From NCBI RefSeq assembly GCF_964340395.1, contig NC_135562.1:9921134-9985133 (forward strand): a DNA stretch of 64,000 nt, in the 5' to 3' direction. Position 1 is the first letter of the stretch. Every line of letters starts with the position of its first letter. The position numbers were made by a program, and so were the translations under genes. This DNA is from Glandiceps talaboti (taxonomy: Eukaryota; Hemichordata; Enteropneusta; Spengelidae). The notes beneath the pieces were generated by a model. The model saw nothing but the letters and a program-made list of their open reading frames with translations. It was not told the origin of the DNA and ran no database searches. Positions 12,521 to 24,900 of the stretch are shown one piece after another.

Positions 12521-14560
12521 TATTTTCCACTTATATTTCACTTTTGAAGTTTGTATCTTCATTTTAACACTGGAATGCCATGGTACAGACAAGTGCATAT
12601 TTATGTAGTAACTCATGAACTTAACTTGACCTTTATAGTGATTTTGAAAAGATGAGGGTGCCCTCTATGGCCAAAAGTGGAGAACCCATAGCCACTAACT
12701 GAGAAACTGATGACTGAATGAGTGTGAGAAAATTGTAACTTTTAAAGTCAGTGTTTGTCTGTTGAAAGAACACTTTAACAAGATTTTCATGAATTTCAAA
12801 AAGCCAGATACAGCAAACATGTCGTGGCTTATATAATATTACATTATTATATATTATCATAGTAATTAATAGAAATAGAGTTTGAACCTGTCCAAACACA
12901 GCAGGAAGTGTTCCATAGTTCTTAAAAAAGTGACAAGTTTGAACATCGGCCTTCATGAGGCAACTACTCACACCTTAATACTGTTTCTACCCCTAAATCT
13001 GTTAACAGTAGCAAAAGCTAACTGTTGCTTATCAATTACTGCAGAACACCTTCAAAATAATCAAACACCTCACCCCTACATTACCAGCAACTGCACGAAC
13101 ATTTTTAATTTTTCAAATTTTACAAAAATATTCAAAAAATTTACAAAAAGTTGAAACTTGTAAAGTCATGACACATCAAGATAACTGTACAAACAATTTT
13201 AACAACTTAAACTTCTAAATATTTTAGTAATGACATACAAGAAAGTGAAGGAATCGGTGTAAAGTTTTATGAGACACCTGTGCTATAGTGTTAGCATCAT
13301 TTTTGGGGGGTAAATTACACTACACCTGATGAATGGACATATGTAAATTGCATCGTCCTCGTCAATCCAACCCTTTCTGTATTTATTTTGCACACCTGTG
13401 TCTCCTTACCGTGAAATATCTGTCCTACAACAACTTTGTTCCAACTATTGTTGGTGAGCAGACAGTATAAAAAAAATACCAACAGGGGGTACAAACTCTT
13501 GGTTAAATCTTGGCAGTTTTCCAAAATGTGCAGACTACATTTGTAAGTTAGACTACGGACGCTGATGCACAAACGTTGATGAAAACAATTTGGAAAGTTC
13601 TGTCATTATCTGCAGGTCAGATCTCACAACAAAGTTTACTCACAGTGCAGGAATTAACAGCCATAACACGAGTTTGTGAACTTAAAAAAAAAAATCACTA
13701 AAAGTTTATTGTATTTGTAGAACTTTTTATGTCCCTGGGTTTAATCTGTTGTGACGTCTGGAACTAAAATTACATTTTCAAGTATATTGTACGTGTACGT
13801 GTACTGTGAGTCCGTGCATCTTTCATGTTTTACTCTCTCTTTTTTTTCATGTTCTTTATTTTTTTAAATTTCAAAGTATGTTTCATACCATATCATAAAT
13901 CTGATCTTTGTATTTCATATTTGCCTACTGCCAAGATTACAGAAATCAAGACAGCGCAACAGCTCTTTGCTAAAAAGTTGAACTGGTTATGCAAATTCTG
14001 TAACCTTGTATTAAAGTCAAGTAGAATGACGTTTAGGTAATTCTTCATATTGTACCAGTCTTTTTGTGAAATTTTTGGTCCAAAAATTATGATTTGGAAA
14101 GAATTTTCTCAGTAACCGGGTTATTCTAAAACTCTGGTGAAAGTACTGTATTTAACCATAATGACGTAAGTACTTCATCATCCCACCCACAAGAAAACCG
14201 CCCACTCAAGCTTTGATCACAAAAACCTGACCTCTGACTTCTCCGAGCAAAATCTATTTTCACGTCATCATGAATAGCATACTCTTTCTTTGGCCCAACC
14301 CTTGCATTAAATCCCATCCCCATTAAGTCATTTTCTTTATATGCTAAACACCTACACACGTTGACCTCGTTTGACTTAAGAAAATCGGCTAAAGAGGAGT
14401 TAATGAGCTTGAAAAGTAATCTTTTAAGATCATTTTGACACTGTTCAGTCCCGGAGATGACCTTGTTGACAATGATCGTCTTTTCTCTTGTTCGTCAATG
14501 ATGTTTTTGACTGTCTAGGTATCTCTATTGTCTCCTTCCAATTTGCTGTTACGTAGTTCG
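12521..14560. other. No gene seen
   Basis: AT-rich sequence without supported exons or recognisable repeats. The frames at 12633-12971, 12882-13154, 13315-13572 and 14126-14359 lack known domains, and the first two overlap on opposite strands. Confidence 0.5.
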
Positions 14561-14656
14561 TACCAATACTGCACCGTACCAATACTGCACCGTACCAATA
14601 CTGCACTACACCATACTGCACCGTACCAATACTGCATTATACCAATACTGCACTAC
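14561..14656. repeat. 16-bp minisatellite (ACCAATACTGCACCGT)
   Basis: About six copies of a 15-17-bp unit based on ACCAATACTGCACCGT, some ending CATTAT or CACTAC instead. Confidence 0.9.
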
Positions 14657-14725
14657 ATTTAGCTTCAGACTACTCACTTTTCATTTTCAAAAATAATGAT
14701 TAGTATACAACTACTAACTTTTAGG

Positions 14726-14870
14726 TTTCCCCAACCCTGTTCAAATTTCCCCCTCTCTGTTACTAGCTTTGCCCCTCTCTGTTATCAAATTTCCCCCTCT
14801 CTGTTACCAGCTTTGCCCCTCTCTGTTTTAAAATTTCACCCCTCTATTAACAGGTATCCCCTTCTCTATG
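14726..14870. repeat. 22-bp minisatellite (CCCCTCTCTGTTA)
   Basis: About six copies of a 22-bp unit alternating between an AAATTTCCCCCTCTCTGTTA form and an AGCTTTGCCCCTCTCTGTTA form. It decays at the 3' side. Confidence 0.85.
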
Positions 14871-16920
14871 AAAAGGTCATTTCAGAGCCAGGAACAGCCC
14901 ACAAAAAAAACACTTCTAAGTGCATTAGTTAGTCCCTCTGAGACCTACAGAGCATAGGTGATTTGTCTGAGTTTAACTGGCATCATAGATTTTGGAATAT
15001 ACTCCAAAAAATTTTGAGAAGATTTGGTTATTCGTACCAATAAATCCACATTAACCTTTTTCTCCACCCTCTCTAGTGAAGCTTCCTGTCATGTCCTTTT
15101 CATAAACTGCTGTTTTTATACTTGCATATCACACGATAACATCTACATCAACAAGTTGTTTACACAACGCAACTTTATTTTGACTAAAAACAGACATTTA
15201 CATGTAGACTAGGCAAAATTGCATGAAAACGTGACTTCAGTCCCTGTAAACATTTGTTCGCAAGGACATTGTTAGGTCAATCTCTCTCACTCAGTTCTAA
15301 CCAATGATAAATCAAAAGGTATATGAAAGTCTTCTTGGTGCAATTTTGAAAAACCGAAAAAAAAACTAAAGCAAGTCAAGGCACACAAAAAAGAAGTTTC
15401 TGGTCAGGACACTCTGTCTAAAATGGTGCGACGATGCAAAACTTTTTTTCTTTATTCTCAAGAACCTGTCACTCACTCTACTATCTATGGCAGTTACTGT
15501 TCTTTTTATTTAGTACTTTTAGAGCAAGTATGTATGTGGGGCAGATGTTATTTGCTTGTTCATGATTGGCTCGGCAGTTGTCTTAACTGAAGTAAGGATG
15601 GTCATTTTTTGTGAAAACCCATTTCTCTCCAAAGGCCTCGGCAGAATTAACCCTAAACTGACCAGACAAGATACCAAAAAGTCTGTAATGTGGAAATATT
15701 CACTTTATCAAATATTCACTTTATGACATCACACAGACACGAAGCATCAGATTATGCACAAACTAGGTCCAAGGAACAAACAAATTCTCTGTTACACAAA
15801 ATGTACATGCAGGTATGTTGATGCACGTTCTTTTTATCGTCTGCCAAACCAGTGAAAACTAGTAAACGATGAATATGTAACAAACAGATAAATGCACAAA
15901 ACGTTTATTGTTACTCGCAGACAACAAATATACAAGTCATTTACATTTTATGATAACATGTATACAAAGACTCTTTGAGATGTTTTGAATACCTTACTGG
16001 TGCTTAAATAGCAAGGTTACATTAGTACTAGTAGCAGTACATGCACTGCATGAGAATCCAAATTGTAAATACAGACAGTAGAAACATAGACAATTGTCTA
16101 TGGTAGAAACTACTAGAATGATAGACAATAAGTGAACGTAGGACATGTGTGATTGTTCTCTGGTCTACATGCTTAAAGATAGGAACAATTACTTTTGCCG
16201 ACAAGTGCCGACAAGTCATGCATAGACAATTGACAGTGGCCAATGGACCTTCTGCAGTGACTCTGCAATTCCATTAATGTTGATAACTTAATTTTTATGC
16301 AGACCTGGCTCGCTAGGTCAATCATTTTCTGGGATAATTTTACCAGAATGTCTTGCTGCTCATATTAGCCAGAGGAAGTAAGTTGTGTGTATGTTTAAAA
16401 AGTATAATATAATCAATGTTGGAGATGTAGTTTGTTTTAAGGAATTTCCTACGGTGGCCATGAATTCCAGATTTCTGTTAAACACTACAGTTGTTATTTT
16501 ATCTTGTTCAATACAGAGAATAGCTTCTACTTGTACCATAAAAAACTACACCTTGCAATGCTCATTACGTAACATTACTAGCAGACATTCCCAACTTGTT
16601 ACTGAAAGTGAAACAAAAACAGACACAATTGGAATTGATTGACCATTGACTTTTCTTCAATTACACACCACCAAAACAATACAACAAGTAGAACGTTCTC
16701 ACAATTACTGCCGAAGTCATTAGTGGAAACAACAGATCCAATACATCACAGTCATGTTATGTTAGTAGTACGCAAGTTACATGTGTATTACATGTGTACC
16801 ACGTACTTCATACTGAAAGCTCATCTGTATTAGAAAAGCAAATTAACACAAAAGCTTGAGGCTGAACAACCAGTAAGCAACAAATTATACGGTACACAGT
16901 ACCAACATTTTATATAGCAA
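14871..16920. other. No gene seen
   Basis: AT-rich sequence. Short duplications occur (for example AATATTCACTTTAT twice at 15698-15724, and AGACAATTGTCTATGG around 16088). No supported exon. Confidence 0.5.
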
Positions 16921-16939
16921 TGCATCAAAAGTATCCAAG

Positions 16940-17290
16940 CGAACATTGACCTTTGACCTAAGGTTATAAACTGATCAATATGCAAATTTTGGATAAACAA
17001 ATTAAACACTTCAAGCAAGCTGTAAAACCACAAATAGGGTTTTTACATTGCACAAAGACGTTTACTATTCTAAAGTACGAAAGCGACATTGACCTTTGAC
17101 CTAAGTTTAACTGACCAATTTGCTAAGTTTGGATAAACAAACTAAATGACACACTTCAAGCAAGCCGAAAAACCACAAATAGGTTACAGGTACCACAAAT
17201 AGGTTATAGGTACATGGTACAAAACCTTTTTAGCAGTACATACCAAAAAGTACGACACCGTTGACCTTTGACCTAAGATTAAAACTGACC
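16940..17290 (-). repeat. Tandem repeat of ~145-170 bp carrying perfect DR1 nuclear-receptor motifs
   Basis: Three diverged copies share CCTAAG(G)TT, ACTGACCAAT, TTTGGATAAACAAA, CACTTCAAGCAAGC and ACCACAAATAGG. Each contains TGACCTTTGACCT at 16947-16959, 17090-17102 and 17262-17274; its reverse complement is the direct repeat of AGGTCA with 1-bp spacing bound by HNF4/RXR-type receptors. The motif stays intact although the flanks have drifted, but function is not shown. A 20-bp ACCACAAATAGGTTA duplication lies at 17171-17210. Confidence 0.8.
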
Positions 17291-18620
17291 ATCTCATCAA
17301 CATGTATCTAAGTAAATGGAATACTTGTAACCTGTCTATCAATAGCTAGGAAGCCAGATAAAACGTGTATAACCTGTCTACTGGCTGGATCAGTGACTTC
17401 ACTACACTTAAAAATTCACTATTTCTAGAATATATATTGAAAGTAAAAATCAAAATTACATTGTATTTGTCTGTGTAAGGTAAAATATAGAACAGTGGAC
17501 TGACAGTACAAAAGATATTATATTTGTAGTGAAACTAGGGAGTTAGAGTTAGGGTTGGGTATAGGTATGACCACCTAGCATGACCCTAAATTGACACTGT
17601 TCTACATGAGCACTGAACAGAATCATTTTTTTTTTTGAAAATTTCGGTAAAATTTTTTGAAAGTGGTTTTATTACATTGTGAATGTATATCTTAGTTACA
17701 AGTAGAACTTCAGAGGACAGAGAAACAAGTGAAGCTATCTCCTGCTTTCCATGTTTATGTGGTTACTTTCACTTCAAACGATTCTGTCGCAGTCACTTCA
17801 CTAAATAATAGCTCTTTGTTTGAAATATTTTACTCTAGGCAATCATTCTGGCCTCTATGAAAAGCACCTACATATTTACAGCATGACTAAGCTTTGGTGT
17901 TGTCCTCATACAATAATGTACCTTATGGGGGCGACACCAGAAATGGGGGCACTGACCCGTCGAGGGCTGTTGGGAGGGCCCAACAGCGAGAAGTCTTTCC
18001 CCTAGGGAGACTAGCTGTTTTTACAACCTTTCTATCGATTTGCTAATAGTGTAAGAAGTTGGGGTAAATTCATGTTGGCAATCTGGAGGTTTGCGGATAC
18101 TATTATGTAGTATTTCTTAAGGAGTTACTCCGACCTTTTCGTGCATCTATTATGTCAAAGCACACAAACAGGGTTAACAATATGCAAGGCTTAGAGAGGA
18201 AAGGCTTTTCAAGTTATTACCCGAAGGCCTTGTGATTTGTGAAGAGGCATCATTTACTTGGATGTTGAGATTCAAAAAGGTTGAACAAAACATACAAAGG
18301 GGTTGCTGCTACTCTTTCAGAAGAGGTTTCATTCTGTGCTATGGAATTCACTTTTTTTCTCATGCACTTTACTTCACAATACTTTTCATTTTTAATCCCT
18401 CTGGTTATCTTGATGTTCATTGGAAAGGTTGTTTTAAGAGGCTTGTCTCTCAGTTCATGACCTCCTGCTTTCAACAGGTATGATGGTCAAAGACCCACTG
18501 AGGACACACCTTTTGTTGAAAAGATCTGGTATCTGTTGCAAGTGTCTGTGTTAAAATCTTCAGGTTAAAGCCACAAAATTTGAATCATTTCCCTGGACAA
18601 AATGTAACCATGTGTGCTGT
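17291..18620. other. No gene seen; GC-rich hairpin block at 17925-18005
   Basis: AT-rich sequence except for a sharply bounded G-rich block at about 17927-18005. It holds GGGGGCGACACC, a second GGGGGC, and the hairpin GCTGTTGGG-AGGG-CCCAACAGC at about 17967-17988. The frames on both strands at 18232-18483 have no known domain. Confidence 0.45.
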
Positions 18621-18622
18621 GA

Positions 18623-18690
18623 GATGGGGTAGGTGGTGTGGAGTGGGGTAGGTTGTGTGGGGTGGGGTAGGTTGTGTGGGGTAGAAGGAG
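18623..18690. repeat. 23-bp G-rich minisatellite
   Basis: About three copies of a 23-bp G-rich unit containing GGGGTAGGTTGTGTGG. Related GGGTAGGG words continue to about 18803. Confidence 0.8.
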
Positions 18691-18803
18691 GGAGCAATGC
18701 AAAAGTTGGGGAGACCCAGACACATAACTGTATATTTAAGATTGGGGAGGGGCACTATAAAATCCAGTGATACCCCAATACATAACTTTGGGTAGGGTAG
18801 GGT

Positions 18804-19598
18804 GGAGTGCAGGTTTACGGACACTACAAAAGTAAAGAATACTCAGACACACGTACAGAACTTTGTATAGGGAAGGGACGGTATTACAGAAGCCAGTGAT
18901 AGGTGATTTTTAACAACTTACTGCCCATAGAATAAACTCACTATATGTACATGTATCTCAAGTGCAGCCAAGTCTGGGTTATAAGCAAGTAATTACTTTG
19001 CCGTCTGAATGGCAGTGTCCTAGGCACCAAGACGCTCAGCCAGGTTGAAAAATGTTCTACATACTTACAACCTAGGGTTGGTTTGTTCTTAGAGACAATT
19101 ATCACACCCCAAGACTCTCTATACATAAACTGGACATCTCTGTATTGATCGCCATGAGTGTGATTGATCATTTGCCAACTATGCATACATTGAGTCTATA
19201 CAGCCAGACATGTCCTGCATATAAAGTAAGTATCACATTTCAAGAGTTTTTTTCTATACTGACTTGTCTGTTGATGCTATTATTAAACTTTCTGTTTATC
19301 TCTTCTCAAATCACTATAACTTTTCTTTTAACATTGTCTGTCGCTTTCATTCCAACACTGGTGATATATCTCCAAGATCTCTCTAGAAGAACAGTTTTGA
19401 TTGGTCCAGTAACATCAATCAGAAGCTGTCAGCCAATCAGAAGCAGAAGCACTGACAATAGTAGCACACAAGAGATGTCTTTCATCCCTCCTTAACATTT
19501 TAAGAACTATGATTTTATCAGAATTAATTTTATCGATTAATGAACATTTTATTTACTAATTATGTATCCTTACAATTCCCCATGTGTTGATAATGAAG
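18804..19598. other. No supported gene
   Basis: A 116-codon plus-strand frame (19145-19495) has a hydrophobic middle followed by a Ser/Arg-rich end (RSCQPIRSRSTDNSS). There is an internal GTAAGT at about 19225 and no homology I recognise. Left unassigned; probably chance. Confidence 0.35.
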
Positions 19599-20056
19599 CA
19601 GTGTTTTTATTAAGGGGTAAATCTACCTGAGTTCCCCTGTCATTTTACCAGGGTTCACACCAGTGTTTTGACTAAGGGCAGTACATGTGTACGGGCTGTA
19701 TGTAGGTAAAATCTACCTGAGTTCCCCTGTCATTGTATCAGGGTTCCCTATCAATGTTTTTTGTTTAAGGGTGGTGTGTTGGTAAAATCTACCTGAGGTC
19801 CCCTGTCATTTTACCATGGTTCACTACCAGTGTTTTTGTTAAGGGTGTTATGTTGGTAAAATCTACCTGCAGTCCTGTGTCATTTTACCAAGGTTCCCTA
19901 CCAGTGTTTTTGTTAAGGGTGGTAAGTAGGTAAACTCTAGCCGAGTTCCCCATTTATTTTACCAGGGTTCTCTATCAGTGTTTCTGTTACATGTAAAGGT
20001 AGTAAGTAGGTAAAATCTACCTAATTTCCTCCTGGTATTTCCTGTGGTTCCTAACC
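19599..20056 (+). repeat. 74-bp minisatellite with a conserved stem-loop, 6 copies
   Basis: The unit runs CAGTGTTTTTGTTAAGGG, TGGTAAGTAGG, TAAAATCTACCTGAGTTCCC, CTGTCATTTTACC, AGGGTTCCCTAC. GGTAAAAT and ATTTTACC, 8-bp complements about 20 bp apart, are kept in most copies, so each unit can fold into a hairpin. Related single or double copies lie at 11830, 27361 and 50191, all in this orientation. Confidence 0.9.
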
Positions 20057-21990
20057 ATAATTATGGAACAAGATTCATACCTATCATTGTAATATTTAAT
20101 TGGTCAATTTTCAAATTCAGAAAAACACTCATTTCTGGCTCATTTACAATTATCAAGCAATAAACATCAATATTGCCGACATCATCAAATTATCAAATTA
20201 GTGGAATGTATAAAAAAATTCTCAGATATCAGAATTTTCACTTCAGGAATGTTTTTATCCATAGTTTTTTGATATTTCAACCCTATCATATTCATACATC
20301 TGTATGTAACTGATATTGTAATATCACATATTATATTAATATTATTATGATCTTGCAATGATACGTCTGTCTGCTTCATAAGTAAACTGTCTGGGTGGTG
20401 TAACTCGAGTACATTGTACATTACATAACCCATTAACTGAGTTAGTACCACTGTAATACAAGAACATACAGACTAATTGTTAATTGCTTCATTCTTTTCA
20501 AACTTTGAAGTGATTCCTGTCTTAGACAGAAGAACCATTGTGAATGTTTTTGAGCCCAAATCAGGCATCTCAAATTATGTGAGTGGTGGCTGATAGGGTT
20601 GCATAACATGTCATGTCTTTCAAACTAATCTAAAAGCTATCCATGGCTTGGAATCTCTTCTCAAATCTAGCTCTTTGAGGTGTTGAGGTGAAAAGTCAAA
20701 TTCAACCAAAGCCATCCACACAGTTATTTCAACATCACGTCTTTGTTACTCAATCACAGAATTCTGGCCAATAATAAGTGACTGTTTATTTATCATATAT
20801 TTGTCAGATTAGGACGCTACTTGTACACTGTCTATATCATTCTAACAGTTGGGGTTTACTCATTTGCATAAACAACTTTTGGTTCATGACTTCTCATTGA
20901 GCTAGACAGAGTGAAGAGAGATCTTGAGATTTGAAGCCATATATAGCATCTAGACTACTTACACAGTAATTCCTATTCTTATGAAAACATGCACCATACA
21001 AGCATTGTACAAACTGTATAAAACTTTTCTATATCTTTTCACAAGGGATGGTCAACTTTGCATCAGGAGCAGTGTGCCCTCTAACTTAGCCAATTTGATG
21101 CACCACTGATGCACACAATTTCTAGCGACACAACAAAATTTGGTGTTCCTATCTATCTCTTACTATGTGGTGACTCACAAGAAATATCAATTTTTATCAT
21201 TTTGACTCACAACAACAAAATTTGGCTTTCATTAGAGGGCACACTGACCAGGAGCATTTTTTTTATATTTAGGACATGTTGAACTTATTGTGCAAATGCA
21301 TGGCATGTAACAATGCGGGACTGGCACCATTGTAAGCATACAGAATACAGCATACATGTATGTTAGCATCACAGTGTTCAAGTAGTCACAAAGACTGTGA
21401 AGCTATTCAATGAGAATGTCTCAAGTGTGAGGAATAAAATGTACCATCGTTCACAGCACGTACTACAATAGAAAATCACAAAACTTACTATAAATGTTGT
21501 TTTTTTCGAAGGTTTAGGAACTCAGCAATCTGATGCAGTGAATACGATTCAACTTCTTTATTTACCTGTATTTCCTTCGATTACTGTCGTTTATTTTCAA
21601 TTCAATGTTTTGAGAGTGAGCGCCTTCTTCCTTTTATCTGACCGAAGCGCTGTTCGGACAGAGCCATTCTGAGGTATTGTAAAGTTTTTGATGCACGATG
21701 CATTCTCATTGGTAGAGTAAGTTACTCCACTCGCAAGATTTGAATGTGAACTCCTAATTGTAATGGTTCAGATGTTGGTAGGAGGCACTCACTCATTCTC
21801 AGAACAACAAAATAAAATAAAAAAACGACAACAAATACAGGACACAGAAAGTGGAAATTTCTGAGATAAAATGAATTCAACATCTGTTGAGGATACACAT
21901 GGTGTATCGTATGAACACTGCAATTGTTCTCATCTCTTGAACAGATCCATCATATAATTGCGTTCCATATGTTCAGAAATCCAATTTATA
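20057..21990. other. No gene seen
   Basis: AT-rich sequence. The plus-strand block at about 21030-21250 has repeated ACAACAAAATTTGG words and the phrase GTGCCCTCTAA/AGGGCACAC at its two ends, so it may be an old inverted repeat element. No supported exon. Confidence 0.4.
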
Positions 21991-22376
21991 CCAGATGTGT
22001 GAGATGTCTGTAGGGGTCAAACAGGGTCTAACTGCACTATGTGTGAGCTGACTCTAAAGGTCAAATGAGGTCAAACTATGTCAGATGTGTGAGCTGACTC
22101 TAAAGGTCAAATGAGGTCAAACTATGTCAGATGTGTGAGCTGACTCTAAAGGTCAAATGAGGTCAAACTATGTCAGATGTGTGAGATGACTCTAAAGGTC
22201 AAATGGGGTCCAAGTATATCAGGTGTGTGAGATGATTCTAAAAGTCAAATGGGGTCAAACTATATCAGGTGTGTGAGATGCCTCGAGGTCAAATGGGGTC
22301 AAACTACACCAGGTGTGAGATGACTCTAAAGGTCAAATGGGGTCAAACTATATCAGGTGTGTGAGATGATTGTACA
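21991..22376 (+). repeat. 46-bp minisatellite carrying DR4 (AGGTCA) nuclear-receptor motifs, ~8 copies
   Basis: The unit contains GACTCTAAAGGTCAAATGAG, GTCAAACTATGTCAGATG and TGTGAGCT. The first three full copies carry AGGTCAAATGAGGTCA, a direct repeat of AGGTCA with 4-bp spacing (first at 22058-22073, then every 46 bp). Later copies carry AGGTCAAATGGGGTCA or one degenerate half-site. Receptor binding is inference. Confidence 0.9.
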
Positions 22377-23261
22377 GGTTAATGAGGCTATCTGTAGACA
22401 GGTGTTTAATTGGTATTAGGTTTGCAAGGACTTTCACTAAGTTTGTACAGATCTTCAACAGGTGTCAGACCGACCTATGACTTTAACACACTTCATTTAA
22501 TTTTAATCACATTACAATTGAGATTGAAGATATTCATTGCTTCAAATGGTTTTTAACTACCACTTAAAAGGATGTCCTGACCTTTCTCTGTTGTTAAAGA
22601 GAATGAGTAATGATAACTACTGTATATTCTCAGACAGGGCTCGAACTTAACTTTTTTTCCTTGGTAGTCTTAGCTGGCTACCAATTTCAGAAAGTGGTAG
22701 CCCAAGGATGGTGACCAATAGTCCTATATTCCTGAACTGAAAACAGAATTCCTCTATTGGAAATATGTGTGTTATAAAAATACTTTATGTCTGTAAATCT
22801 TCCATCCTTTAAATCATTGCATTAGCAGTGGTAACCTGAGTGGGCTACCATATATATGCAAATTATAGTAGCCCCATGACAAGATTTAGTAGTCTGTACA
22901 AGCAAAGTTCTCAGTGCAGTTGTAAACTTTGCACAGGCCTATAATGGCACAACCCTTTATTTACCTCGAATCTCAGGGTTGCATACAACCCATGTAACCA
23001 TTGAGGCACAAAGTCCGCTGTCCTATGTCCTATCAGGTCCCCATTTATACCACTAAGTTGACAGAATCACAATTATTACTCAAGGATTTTACTCAGTTAT
23101 TCAAGGACTTTACACAGTAGACACAAATGGAGTGGAAAACTTGAACAGGCAGCTAAAAGATTCCAAGACCACTAACTTTCACCATTCAACCATCATGACT
23201 AAAATAATCAATCTATTATCAATTTACGATCAGATTTAAAACATTTCTTACAGAGTTTTCC
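22377..23261. other. No gene; possible dispersed repeat at 22632-22920
   Basis: The block starting CAGGGCTCGAACTTAACTT has GGTAGTC, GGCTACCA and GGTAGCCC words that also fit the opening of the 51378 minisatellite (CAGGGCTTGAAGTTAGTAG), so both may derive from one dispersed element. No supported exon. Confidence 0.35.
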
Positions 23262-23460
23262 AATTGGTGACAATTTGAAACTGACCACTTGAATATTTCA
23301 TTACTTTACAATGGACAATACATCAATATACTACTTTATGGGACAGTCAATTGGTCAATACAGTTTTCAAAACTGGTGACAATTTGAAAACTGACCACTT
23401 GAACATTTCATTACTTTACAATGGTTACTATTATGGGATAGTCAATTGGCCAATATGGTT
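23262..23460. repeat. Tandem duplication, ~118-bp unit
   Basis: Two copies share GGTGACAATTTGAAA, CTGACCACTTGAA, ATTTCATTACTTTACAATGG and GGGA(C/T)AGTCAATTGG. Confidence 0.85.
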
Positions 23461-24429
23461 CAATCTCTGATCTGCAGGAAAATCTTAAATTTTTACACTA
23501 AATCTGGAAAAACACGATAAAATATTCCAAATTCACCGAAATGATTAATCACTTTCCATGAGTATTGCGAAGTATGAGAGTATGGGAGTATGGTAAACAT
23601 TTAGTAAAACTAGTTGTGATGACGTAGATGTTCAAGTATCTATAAATCTTGAAAGACTGAAGTGGATCGTCAAGTGCCATAGAATCCCCTAACGTTAATG
23701 GGCGATAACTCTAAACTTTGCCATTTAATATTGACCTATCTCTCCAGCTGTTTGACCATTTTCCTGAAATATCAGATCATTCTCCAAATTAAATTAATAA
23801 TTTATTTAACTAAATGCATAAATTTTGGATCAGTTCATTGACTTATTAACGATAGAATCCAGAACGGATACATTCGCTGTGCTTTCACGATCCAATATGG
23901 TAGCTCCTGAGACTTGGTTATCTGGATTCAATGTCGTCTGCCAGAAGAACTAGTCAAATAGCTAAGTCTCTAGGTTTACACTATGACATATGTTTTGTTA
24001 AGGACAATATTAACGAAGGTAAAAGCTACCAAAACTGAAGTGCTTCAGCCAAAGTTATGGCACAATTTATGAAAATCTATGAATATTTAACCTTGTTACC
24101 AGAATTCCCAAAACATAAAAAGCAACAAATATACACAGTTTACCTAATAATCAGTTCTTTTATGATTTCCATTGACACCACACTAGTTACTATTTGTTTG
24201 GTACACACCTCATAAAAGCCAGTGTCAATATGAATAGTGTTGATGTGACCTTACATTGACCTCTAAGGAAGTTTACACAATGTTGACCTTTGACATCGGT
24301 AACAACATTCTGTGATGTACCTGGGTTACTGACTTGTTCAAATATTGTCATTTGACAATAAGGCTCTAAAAATAATCAAGATCAAATTTTGTGTACACTT
24401 TAATCCAACATTTGTAAACAGTGAATTCT
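23461..24429. other. No gene seen
   Basis: AT-rich noncoding sequence. Near 24250 and 24283 there are single TGACCT words (TGACCTTTGACAT at 24283 is one mismatch class from a DR1 site). Confidence 0.5.
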
Positions 24430-24900
24430 GTAGTTATTGTGAGGGGATTCTCTCAAGTTGTATAGTAGATCAATTCTTCGTGCTAACACCAGCCAACATA
24501 TTATGTAGAGTGACATACAGAGTAAACAGGGAATTCTCCAAAATTGTATAGTGCGTTTCCAATCAATTCTTCGTGCTAACACCAACTTATGTATAGTGGA
24601 CGTACAGAGTAAACAGTTTCTCAGGGTGCATTCTATTTTTTGTGAGACCAAGTTCTCTAAACTTGTATGGTATATTCTAGACTTAGTAATGACTATTTTT
24701 ACTCACAGAGTCAAAATATTTCTTGGAAGCATATCCCAAATTTTTGCCGACATCTCGTCAGCATTGTCAGGAGTATAATAGATCATATTTTGTTAACACC
24801 GAGTTTTTGTGTTCGGTGTTGTGTAGTGTATACAATCTCAAGAACATAATCTGTCCTTTTTTTGACCAAATTCTCTAAACTTGTATATGTCACATTCAAA
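24430..24900. repeat. Imperfect tandem repeat, ~105-bp unit, 3-4 copies
   Basis: Copies share TCAATTCTTCGTGCTAACAC, AGAGTAAACAG, (A)TTCTCAAGTTGTATAGT or TTCTCTAAACTTGTAT. They become weaker after 24660 (GTTAACACCGAG, TCTCTAAACTTGTATATG). Confidence 0.7.

Noticed and set aside
19145-19495. 116-codon plus-strand frame with a hydrophobic middle
   Set aside because: No recognisable family; interrupted by a plausible donor; AT-rich hydrophobic frames of this size are expected by chance.
22010-22376. CRISPR-like array
   Set aside because: Units are contiguous 46-bp tandem copies with no unique spacers, in a eukaryotic intron; the same applies to the other minisatellites.
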